A DNA stretch of 5,120 nt, taken from positions 1-5,120 of the forward strand of contig CAMHBH010000134.1 of the NCBI GenBank assembly GCA_946183175.1, read 5' to 3'. Origin of the DNA: an uncultured Oscillibacter sp. (GTDB lineage: Bacteria; Bacillota; Clostridia; Oscillospirales; Oscillospiraceae). Position numbers and translations under genes: made by a program. Positions within the stretch are counted from its first letter, which is position 1, and every line of letters starts with the position of its first letter. The notes under the pieces are model-generated. The model was not told the DNA's origin and searched no databases. It worked only from the letters and a program-made list of their open reading frames with translations. This document shows positions 1-5,120 of the stretch, in pieces.

Positions 1-904
1 GAATGGCCTTGTCGGGGTCGCCGACGTTCGCCGCGCCCTGCGCCGCGTAGAAGTCGAAACCGAAGTCGAGATAGCGGTAGCCGCCGTCGGGGGTGAATGT
101 CAAAGAATCGTAGTCCATGGAGCCGATGAGATAGACATTGTGGTTGGTGCTCTCGGCGCGGCCCGGGAGTTTGGTATACTGCGGGGAGAAAATGAGCACG
201 TCCTTCCCGCTGATGTTCACAATATACGGGCACTCCCACATACCGCCGAACTTCTCAAAGCCGGGTACTTTCAATTCCCCAGCGAATGTCCAGCCCTTGA
301 GGAGTTCGGGGGACTTGTAAATGAGCACGGTACCGCGCTTGTCCATAGTCTGCGCGCCGATGAAGATGAAGTAGAGCTTCTTCTGCTCGTTCCAGACGAT
401 TTTCGGGTCGCGCTGGTGTTCGCTGTAGTCGTCGCGGGGGCCGAAGAGGGGCTTTTCGAGCTTTTTGGGGCGGTTGTCGGGGCCGAGAACCGCCGCGCAG
501 GTGTAGGGGGTACGCGTCCAGTCGTCGTCGCGGTGGTTGCCGGTGTAGAAGAAGTAGAGGTCGTCGCCGGAGGAAATCGCGGAGCCGGAGTGCGTGCCGC
601 GGTTGTCGTAGAAGCAGTCGGGTTTGAGGCCGATTCCGGCGTTGCGCCAGTGGATGAGGTCGGTACTCGTGACGTGGTACCAGTATTTCAGGCCGTGTAC
701 GGCCCCCCACGGGCACCACTGGTAGCACAAATGCCACACGCCCTTATGGAGCGCGAACCCGTTCGGGTCGCTCGAAAGTCCCGTGACCGGCTGAATGTGG
801 TACTTCTGACGGTAGACGGATTTGCTGATTCGCTCGTACAGGTCCCGCACTTCTTCCGCGTCGTGGAGTTCGCGGTAGCGCTCTTCCCGTGTCCACTCTT
901 TCAT
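1..904 (-). CDS. scrB: Sucrose-6-phosphate hydrolase / beta-fructosidase, GH32 family (3' end outside window)
   Basis: Cytoplasmic GH32 enzyme expected to split the fructose unit from sucrose 6-phosphate, sucrose or small fructans. The 301 visible residues carry every hallmark of the five-bladed propeller. HIQP is followed by GLSSDPNGF, with nucleophile Asp46. YQWCPWGAVHGLKYW and the SDLIHW-like segment TDLIHW follow. SGSA lies at 106-109, RDP at 165-167 with the transition-state stabiliser Asp166, and WECP at 223-226 with acid/base Glu224. GFDFYAAQ follows near 282-289. Family members are roughly 480-500 residues, so about 180-200 residues, including the C-terminal beta-sandwich, lie beyond position 1. 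No signal peptide is visible. The ATG at 904-902 is preceded by AGGAGG (918-913) with an 8-base spacing, which fixes the start. Oddities: Ser45 replaces the usual Asn before DPNG, and AAQ replaces the common APQ. The family assignment is firm. The symbol (scrB versus sacA) and exact substrate are inferred, because no PTS transporter or regulator is visible. Confidence 0.93.
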   Translation of the reverse strand, partial: MKEWTREERYRELHDAEEVRDLYERISKSVYRQKYHIQPVTGLSSDPNGFALHKGVWHLCYQWCPWGAVHGLKYWYHVTSTDLIHWRNAGIGLKPDCFYDNRGTHSGSAISSGDDLYFFYTGNHRDDDWTRTPYTCAAVLGPDNRPKKLEKPLFGPRDDYSEHQRDPKIVWNEQKKLYFIFIGAQTMDKRGTVLIYKSPELLKGWTFAGELKVPGFEKFGGMWECPYIVNISGKDVLIFSPQYTKLPGRAESTNHNVYLIGSMDYDSLTFTPDGGYRYLDFGFDFYAAQGAANVGDPDKAI

Positions 905-912
905 GTGCTTCT

Positions 913-918
913 CCTCCT
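913..918 (-). promoter_or_regulatory. Ribosome binding site of the GH32 gene
   Basis: On the minus strand this reads AGGAGG, a perfect Shine-Dalgarno core, 8 bases before the ATG at 904-902. It decides the start codon of the GH32 gene. Confidence 0.85.
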
Positions 919-933
919 GTATGCTTCACTTGT

Positions 934-947
934 CGCCCTCGCGGGCG
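934..947 (-). other. Small hairpin in the GH32 leader
   Basis: In the transcript the arms CGCCC and GGGCG enclose the tetraloop GCGA, which fits the GNRA pattern. It lies between the predicted transcription start (about 956) and the ribosome binding site. It could stabilise the 5' end or, as DNA, serve as an operator half-palindrome. A five-pair stem in 72% GC DNA can arise by chance, so the role is not established. Confidence 0.3.
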
Positions 948-962
948 GGGTTTCCGTGGAAG

Positions 963-991
963 ATTATAGCACACTCCGCGCCCTCAAACAA
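963..991 (-). promoter_or_regulatory. Housekeeping (sigma-A type) extended -10 promoter for the GH32 gene
   Basis: On the minus strand the -10 is a perfect TATAAT (968-963), preceded by TGC, making an extended TGn -10. Seventeen bases upstream lies TTGTTT (991-986), sharing TTG with the -35 consensus. Transcription should begin near 956, leaving a leader of about 50 bases to the ATG at 904. Spacing and the AT-rich hexamer in a GC-rich background make this convincing. It argues that the GH32 gene is read by the housekeeping sigma factor, not directly by SigI. Confidence 0.8.
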
Positions 992-1000
992 GGGGGAAAA

Positions 1001-1028
1001 GCGCCGCCCCGGGAGAATTTCCCGGCGC
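1001..1028. other. Palindromic element between the divergent promoters
   Basis: Arms CCGGGA (1009-1014) and TCCCGG (1020-1025) flank GAATT. An alternative pairing joins GCGCCG (1001-1006) with CGGCGC (1023-1028). The element sits about 10-20 bases upstream of the GH32 -35 box. A repressor or activator site is possible, but no known operator consensus fits and GC-rich palindromes are common by chance. The rest of 1029-1100 shows nothing that I can support. Confidence 0.25.
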
Positions 1029-1103
1029 GCGGGGAGTTCCACGGCGGCAATACGTCGGCGGGAAATTTTCTGGTATCCGTTTCCAGAATTTGCAACTTTT
1101 GCC

Positions 1104-1138
1104 GCGCGTTTTTCGCCCCGACCCCAAAAAAAGCGCGC
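1104..1138. repeat. Imperfect inverted repeat flanking the candidate SigI -35 element
   Basis: GCGCG plus a T-run (1104-1113) can pair with an A-run plus CGCGC (1128-1138), with one bulged G at 1133. The loop contains the C-runs CGCCCC and ACCCC. It overlaps the proposed SigI -35 element, so the A-tract is in both calls. It is not a convincing terminator, because no U-run follows the stem on either strand at the right distance. Confidence 0.25.
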
Positions 1139-1150
1139 CCGGATACGAAT
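1121..1150 (+). promoter_or_regulatory. Candidate SigI-dependent promoter of sigI-rsgI
   Basis: ACCCC followed by seven A residues (1121-1132), then CGAAT at 1146-1150. As I recall them, SigI promoters of Bacillus subtilis and Clostridium thermocellum have a C-run with an A-tract at -35 and a CGAA-like -10, and sigI operons are often autoregulated. The A-tract stands out in a GC-rich region and lies 131-160 bases upstream of the sigI start codon, upstream of the housekeeping promoter. The distance from the C-run to CGAA (20 bases) is a little uncertain against the known spacing, so this remains a candidate. Confidence 0.45.
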
Positions 1151-1188
1151 AGATTAGCAGAAGGACAGCGGGATTCCGCCTGTAACGC

Positions 1189-1217
1189 TTGCAGTTTCCC
1201 TCCGGCTGTGCTATACT
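1189..1217 (+). promoter_or_regulatory. Housekeeping (sigma-A type) extended -10 promoter for sigI-rsgI
   Basis: TTGCAG (1189-1194), a 17-base spacer and TATACT (1212-1217), with TGC directly before the -10. Predicted start is near 1224, giving a leader of about 57 bases. The nine bases TGTGCTATA at the -10 are identical to those of the divergent GH32 promoter, which suggests the same holoenzyme uses both. Confidence 0.75.
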
Positions 1218-1238
1218 CGACGCAGACAAAGAGAACTC

Positions 1239-1259
1239 TGCCGCCGCAAGCGCGCGGCA
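1239..1259 (+). other. Hairpin in the sigI leader
   Basis: Perfect six-pair arms TGCCGC (1239-1244) and GCGGCA (1254-1259) enclose a nine-base loop. It ends seven bases before the purine-rich ribosome binding site at 1266-1273. It might protect the 5' end or tune translation. There is no U-run, so it is not a terminator. Function unknown. Confidence 0.35.
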
Positions 1260-1265
1260 CTTGCT

Positions 1266-1273
1266 AAAGGGGA
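1266..1273 (+). promoter_or_regulatory. Ribosome binding site of sigI
   Basis: AAAGGGGA, centred about 11 bases before the ATG at 1281. A good Shine-Dalgarno match that supports this start codon. Confidence 0.7.
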
Positions 1274-1280
1274 AACTAAT

Positions 1281-2012
1281 ATGAACTATCTGGAACAGGA
1301 GGTCATCGCCGCCAAGACAGACGAACAGGCCCTCAACAGTCTGGTGGAGAACCACAAGCAGTGGATTTTACGTTGTGCCTCCGAGGCCGCGCACCGCTAC
1401 ATTAGCGACAGCGACGACGAGTGGTCGGTCGCGTTGCTGGCCTTTCTGGCGGCTGTCCGGGGCTACGAGACGGAAAAAGGCTCTTTCCGGGGCTTCGCGG
1501 GGGTGGTTATCCGGCGGCGAATCGTGGACTATCTCCGTTCCGAATGGCGTCACGGCGCGGAGGTCTCGGTCACGCCGGGCGCGTTCGACGGCGAGCTGCC
1601 CGAGGAGGAGGCCACGGGCACGAATCTACAGGTACAGTCGCAGGTCGTCGCGGAGTCTATGGCGGCCTCCGACGCCGATTTGAGCACGCGCACCCGCGAG
1701 GAAATCGCGGAGATACAGTCCACGCTACAGCGCTACGGCTTCTCCTTCTTCGACTTGACGGAGTGCTCCCCGAAAGCCGAAAAGACCAAGCGGCAATGCG
1801 CCTTCGCGGTACTGACCCTGCTGGGCAACCCGGTCATGTTGGAACAGCTCCGGCGGGGGCGTATGCTCCCGATGAAAGAGCTTAGCGCGTCCAGCGGGGT
1901 ATCGCGGAAGATTCTCGACCGCCACCGCCGCTACATCATCGCCGCCGCCGAAATTCTGGGCGGCGACTACCCAATACTATCCGCTTATCTGGACTATATC
2001 AGGAAGGTTTGA
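1281..2012 (+). CDS. sigI: RNA polymerase sigma factor SigI
   Basis: Alternative sigma factor of the SigI family, 243 residues, the usual size. It directs RNA polymerase to SigI promoters and is held inactive by its membrane anti-sigma factor RsgI. The N-terminal half is a sigma-2 region (about 15-90). DDEWSVALLAFLAAVRGYE (45-63) and FRGFAGVVIRRRIVDYLR (69-86) match the core-binding and -10-reading helices of the family. Residues 91-135 form an acidic variable linker. The C-terminal SigI-specific domain (about 136-243) holds RYGFSFFDLTECSPK, then LPMKELSASSGVSRKILDRH (196-215), a helix-turn-helix. RRYIIAAAEILGGDYPIL follows, the RHRRYIIA...GDYP signature typical of SigI. There is no sigma-3 domain, as expected. 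The start is supported by the ribosome binding site at 1266-1273. The gene ends five bases before rsgI, the standard operon order. It is probably transcribed from the housekeeping promoter at 1189-1217 and perhaps autoregulated from 1121-1150. Confidence 0.95.
   Translation: MNYLEQEVIAAKTDEQALNSLVENHKQWILRCASEAAHRYISDSDDEWSVALLAFLAAVRGYETEKGSFRGFAGVVIRRRIVDYLRSEWRHGAEVSVTPGAFDGELPEEEATGTNLQVQSQVVAESMAASDADLSTRTREEIAEIQSTLQRYGFSFFDLTECSPKAEKTKRQCAFAVLTLLGNPVMLEQLRRGRMLPMKELSASSGVSRKILDRHRRYIIAAAEILGGDYPILSAYLDYIRKV
2001..2007 (+). promoter_or_regulatory. Ribosome binding site of rsgI, inside the end of sigI
   Basis: AGGAAGG lies in the last codons of sigI, 10 bases before the ATG at 2018. It favours ATG 2018 over the in-frame TTG at 2009, which is only one base downstream of it, and over ATG 2033. 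Its position inside sigI suggests coupled translation of the pair. Confidence 0.7.
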
Positions 2013-2017
2013 CAGCT

Positions 2018-3487
2018 ATGAAAGGATTAGTCATGGAAGTCCGGGACGGCCTGGCCGCCGTATTCCGGGAAGACGGCGCTGTGGTTAAAATCCGGCAGAG
2101 CTGTCAGGTCGGCGAGACGATAGAACTGCCCGAGTTGCCGCAGGAGAGCGCGCGCAACGCGTGGCAGACGTTCAGCGCGGGGGTCGGGGCGCTGGGCGCG
2201 AAAATCAGCGAGTTTCCGTCCCGCATGAAGCAGACGCCGCCCGCCCCCGTGGAGGACGCCGCGCCCGATATTTCCGGCACCGTCCGGGGCACCCTCGACG
2301 CGCCCGACACACAGAAACCCGTGTCCCCCGTTGACGCCCTGGGCGACGCGCCTGGAATCATCTCCGAAACCGTGCGCGACACCCTCAACGAGCGGGAGTC
2401 CGCGCCCGACACCGCACGGGACGCCCCCGAGACCGATACCGTGTGGCACCCCGTATTCCCCGGCGACGAGACGAGCGATACCACACGGGACACGCCCGAG
2501 GCGGCGAGTACGGCACCCGAGACCGATACCATCTGGCAACCCATATTCCCCGACGACGCGGCGGACACTGTACCCGGTACCGGCGACGTGACGCCGGAAG
2601 CGCCCCTTTCGCCCGACGACGAGGCGGGAATCACGTCGGGCACCGTGTTCGACGCCCCCGACGCCCCGACAACGGTGATTCCCGATGTCAGTGAGGCCCC
2701 GAAGGCCTCCAGAGCCTCGAAAGACCGTCAGAAAACGATTCGATTCCCCGCCGGACTTCACATTCTGGAGGCCGTCAAGGGAAAAGAGAAAACCGGGGAA
2801 GATTCCGAAACATCCGGGAAAAAGTCGAAAAAGAAAGTCTGGTGGAACGATTCCCGATTCCGCGGCGCGGTCGCCGCCGCGCTTGCCATCGTGATTCTCA
2901 GCGGTTCCGTCACGTACAATACCGCGTTCGCCTGTGCGTACGTCTCCCTGGACGTGGACGAATCGTCGATTGAATTTTCGATTAACCGCATGGGGCGGGT
3001 CATTTCCGTAAACGCAATCAGCCCGGACGCCGCGGGCCTCGCGCAGTCCCTGGAAAGCGATGTCAAGAACAAGACCGTCGACGACGCGGTCGCCCACACC
3101 ATGGACGTACTCAAGGACGCGGGCTATCTGGACAGCGCCAACGGCGAAATTATCGCGAGCGTCACGTCCAACACCGAGAAGCGCAGTATGGAGTTGACGC
3201 AGACGGTCGCGCAGACAGTAGAAGGCAGTAAGCAGGACGGCGTGAAGCTGTACCTGATGGAGGCCAGCGACGGCGACCGTGGCGCGGCATTGGCCCGGCG
3301 GGTCAGTCCGGGGCGCTACCTCATCCAGCATTCGGGGCAGAGCATGCCGCCGCGTCCCGCGCCGGATACGGAGGCCTCCGCCGTGCCCGTCAGCCAGACG
3401 CCCGAGGCCCCCGATACACCCGAGGCCCCCGACACGCCGGATATGTCGGCGGTGGAGGCGCTTCCATCGGCCAACCCCGCCGTACAG
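2018..3487 (+). CDS. rsgI: Anti-sigma-I factor RsgI, 3' end lost at a chimeric join
   Basis: Membrane anti-sigma factor that binds SigI at the cytoplasmic face and passes an outside signal to it. About 490 genuine residues. The RsgI N-terminal domain is residues 1-40 (MKGLVMEVRDGLAAVFREDG, then VGETIELPE), the SigI-binding part. Residues 41-280 are an acidic Pro/Asp/Thr-rich linker with repeats. KKSKKK (268-273) precedes one membrane helix (about 283-303), predicting the N-terminus inside. The extracellular juxtamembrane domain follows (about 306-416): AYVSLDVDESSIEFSINRMGR, then TVDDAVAHTMDVLKDAGYL. A Pro-rich linker (about 442-490) normally leads to a sensing domain, absent here. ATG 2018 starts the family's usual N-terminus and has a good ribosome binding site. 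The Asn-Pro autocleavage pair of typical RsgI proteins is missing. The frame stays open to TAA at 3980-3982, but beyond about 3485 it reads the antisense of the transglutaminase gene and is not RsgI. Confidence 0.9.
2423..2557 (+). repeat. rsgI: 30-residue (90 bp) imperfect repeat in the RsgI cytoplasmic linker
   Basis: APETDTVWHPVFPGD (2423-2467) and APETDTIWQPIFPDD (2513-2557) match at 11 of 15 positions and begin exactly 90 bases apart. Shorter echoes are ISGTVRGTL (residue 85 on), ISETVRDTL (115 on) and TSGTVFDAP (206 on). The W-x-P-[VI]-F-P core inside an otherwise disordered acidic stretch may be a short docking motif in two copies, or simply a duplication. Confidence 0.7.
3398..3442 (+). 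repeat. rsgI: Short TPEAPD repeat in the RsgI extracellular linker
   Basis: Two 18-base units encode TPEAPD (3398-3415 and 3416-3433), followed by a partial third unit, TPD. This is a Pro-rich spacer of the type that precedes extracellular sensing or carbohydrate-binding domains, just before the join that removes whatever followed. Confidence 0.75.
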
Positions 3488-3520
3488 GCCGGGACTACGG
3501 CGCAGGCCCAACGAGGCCAG
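3485..3520. other. Probable chimeric join of two unrelated genomic fragments
   Basis: Left of this point the plus strand encodes RsgI; right of it the minus strand encodes a transglutaminase. Neither gene ends: each frame simply runs on through the antisense of the other. In the transglutaminase frame, recognisable family sequence (LGLRRSPGL, ending at 3485) is followed by arginine/histidine-rich nonsense. In the RsgI frame the Pro/Ala-rich linker is followed, from about 3515, by a basic low-sense stretch. GC drops from about 72-75% in left-hand rows to 53-57% in right-hand rows. No insertion sequence, tRNA or integrase remnant is visible at the point. The exact base cannot be fixed by eye. 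Confidence 0.75.
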
Positions 3521-5120
3521 CATTTTTTCAGCAGAATCAAGCATGCGCACAAGTTGCAGGACCGAAGCCTCGTAACCGGGGCGTTTGTTGCGACGACGCA
3601 TTTTTTTCAATACGAAAAATACCGCAAGCGCAACGATTGCAAAAGCAAGAATCACGTTGAACAGCGTGCTCGAAAGGACGTTGCGGGAGGTATCTTGCCA
3701 GGCACTCAGCATAGTCCTCCATTCCCCGTCACGCAGCACATGGAATATGCGGGCAGTTCGTGCGCGGATTGCCTCAAGCTTCATGGCAAACCAGGAGGGG
3801 CGTTCCACCTTCACTACGAACAGCGGAGGCGTCGGGTCGAAAGGTTTCCACTGGCCGCCATCGTAGTACTCGACCCACGCATGCGAGGAATTCCGGCGGA
3901 ATATGGCATACGGGCGCTCCGGTTCGACTTCCGGACGGGCAAAACCCGTCACATAACGCGCCTTGATCCCAGCGCGACGTAACAGAAGCACAGACAACGT
4001 AGCATAATACTCGCAATAGCCGGAGCGGGTCGCCCAGAAGACGCGCAACGGGTCAGGTTTCGCGCCCAGTTTGGTGGCATCCACCTTGGATTCGTCTACG
4101 CGCAGGGAATAGGCAAAATGGTGCAAGAAATAATCGCTTATTGCGCGAGAGTAGCTATTCGGTCTTAGTACAGCCGGCTCGTCGGGAATCGTATCGAGCC
4201 CCATTTCCATCGCGACCGTATCAAGGAAGCCTGCGAGAGGCACAAAGACCTGCAGGTAGGAACTGTCCGGTGTATCATCATCTCCAGGACCCACGACGTA
4301 CGGCCCCGTGGGGACGCTCAGCAACGGCATATAGTAGAACCAGTCGCCACGACGGGTTTCGCCCTGTTTGAATATATTCGACCTGAAATATTCCACAGAA
4401 TCCGCATTCTTCATGGCAACCGCAACGGCATTGTAAGGGGCGAAAATGAACCCGAAATTGTCAAGCGTAGACTGCACCCACACCGGGCGCGAACTGTCGG
4501 CAGACGACACGGAATCGCGGGTTTCGAACACAGCGTAATCCACCTTGTAGCGCGAAGCATAGACCATGCGGTCGCGGTGCGCCGGGAGTTTCCAGATGCC
4601 GCCCACGTATTTTTCGTACACGGCGGCCCGCATGTATGCCGGAGCGAGCGTATCCCATACGCGCAGGACAACCTCGCGATTGTACTTGCCCGCAAAGTTG
4701 GATTCGAATGACCCGAGTTCCACCACAGGGTCAAAGCCCATCAGGTGTCGCTTGGCAAAATAGTCGGCAGCCCTGTCGGCACGGTAATGCCCGTGAGAAC
4801 GCCAGTACCTGAATCCGCCAATCGAAATTGCCGTGAAGCACGCGAACAGGAGCAGGAACAGAGCCTGTTTCCACAACTTGACCCCAGGCCTTCCGTAGGC
4901 ATGGACAAGCAACAGCAACGCCACAAAATTAGCCACGACTCCCGCAGCGCGGGCCTGGTAACAACTCAGCAGGAGCACCGCCACGCCGTTGAACAGCACG
5001 AACACATCGTAACCGCCGTTACCTAGACTCCGCTTCTGCAGGTACGCAAGCGACAGGAGGTAATAGGCGGGAATGAATACGAGCCAGGGAGACACCCCGT
5101 ACTCCACCTCAGGGCTCAAC
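3485..5120 (-). CDS. TgpA-like membrane transglutaminase (both ends missing)
   Basis: Membrane protein of the TgpA/DUF3488-transglutaminase-DUF4129 type, thought to act on proteins or peptides outside the cytoplasmic membrane; the exact reaction is unknown. Numbering from the edge codon at 5119, four hydrophobic helices lie near 9-28, 38-54, 58-73 and 84-101. A large extracytoplasmic part follows, then the transglutaminase core. GYCEYYATLSVLLLRRAGIKAR carries Cys369 (4015-4013). SSHAWVEYY carries His413 (3883-3881). FDPTPP carries Asp428 (3838-3836). The triad is therefore intact. A last helix (about 485-504) is followed by KKMRRRNKR and the start of the C-terminal DUF4129-like region, ending at LGLRRSPGL, where TPREF-like sequence would be expected. 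Family members usually have more N-terminal helices, so the start probably lies beyond 5120; the TTG at the edge is not trusted. The frame stays open to 2027 through antisense rsgI. These genes often sit with MoxR ATPase and DUF58 genes, which would be to the right. Confidence 0.88.

Noticed and set aside
1181..1194. TGTAACGCTTGCA as a catabolite (cre-like) operator over the sigI -35 box
   Set aside because: It resembles an inverted repeat but is one base short of the cre consensus spacing and lacks the central CG in the right place; not strong enough to call.
140..1267. Long plus-strand open frame covering the GH32 gene and the intergenic region
   Set aside because: Antisense shadow of the GH32 gene, with a Val/Ala/Glu-rich translation, no ribosome binding site, and running through two promoters.
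2009..2017. TTG at 2009 as the rsgI start
   Set aside because: It lies only one base after the Shine-Dalgarno sequence and overlaps the sigI stop. ATG 2018 gives the normal spacing and the family N-terminus MKG.
3520..3982. Plus-strand continuation of the rsgI frame as a novel C-terminal domain
   Set aside because: It is the antisense of a convincing transglutaminase core with intact His and Asp motifs. The translation is basic, low in hydrophobic pattern and matches no domain I recognise.
2027..5119. A continuous 1030-codon minus-strand frame that would make one giant protein
   Set aside because: Only the first 545 or so codons from the right read as a transglutaminase. The rest is exact codon-on-codon antisense of rsgI, open because rsgI codes in GC-rich fashion and avoids TTA, CTA and TCA until Leu4 (TTA at 2027). 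No sign of true dual coding.
1..5120. CRISPR arrays, tRNA or rRNA genes, insertion sequences, phage attachment sites
   Set aside because: No regularly spaced direct repeats, cloverleaf, rRNA-like stretch, transposase motif or terminal inverted repeats were found on either strand.

Overview
This window looks like two unrelated pieces of bacterial DNA joined near position 3485-3520, inside two genes that face each other. Positions 1 to about 3485 are very GC-rich: three 60-base rows that I counted (481, 1561, 2281) give 72, 75 and 72% GC. They carry a Bacillota-type (Clostridia-like) locus. A glycoside hydrolase family 32 sucrose-6-phosphate hydrolase / beta-fructosidase lies on the minus strand and runs off the left edge. 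A divergent sigI-rsgI pair (alternative sigma factor plus membrane anti-sigma factor) lies on the plus strand. Positions from about 3485 to 5120 are less GC-rich (rows 4441 and 4681 give 57 and 53%) and carry a minus-strand TgpA-like membrane transglutaminase that enters from the right edge.

Layout. 1-904 (-): GH32 enzyme, 301 N-terminal residues visible. 905-1280: intergenic region with one extended -10 housekeeping promoter in each direction, a candidate SigI-type promoter (C-run/A-tract -35 and CGAA -10) upstream of the sigI housekeeping promoter, and short hairpins in both leaders. 1281-2012 (+): complete sigI. 2018 to about 3487 (+): rsgI, five bases after sigI. It has an N-terminal RsgI domain, an unusually long acidic Pro-rich cytoplasmic linker with repeats, one membrane helix and the extracellular juxtamembrane domain; the 3' end is lost at the join. 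About 3485-5120 (-): transglutaminase-like gene with four visible N-terminal membrane helices, an intact Cys-His-Asp triad, a late membrane helix and the beginning of the C-terminal domain; its own 3' end is lost at the same join.

How it works together. SigI and RsgI form a sigma/anti-sigma switch. In cellulolytic Clostridia such pairs link an extracellular polysaccharide signal to glycoside hydrolase expression, so a GH32 gene next door is suggestive, but the GH32 promoter seen here is of the housekeeping type. The transglutaminase has no evident connection to the left side. Its style and composition suggest another organism (Fibrobacter-like is only a guess), and the simplest reading is a chimeric contig or a recombination scar. 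I do not see a new system. The points worth a second look are the join, the missing Asn-Pro autocleavage site in RsgI, its long repeat-bearing cytoplasmic linker, and the putative SigI autoregulatory promoter.
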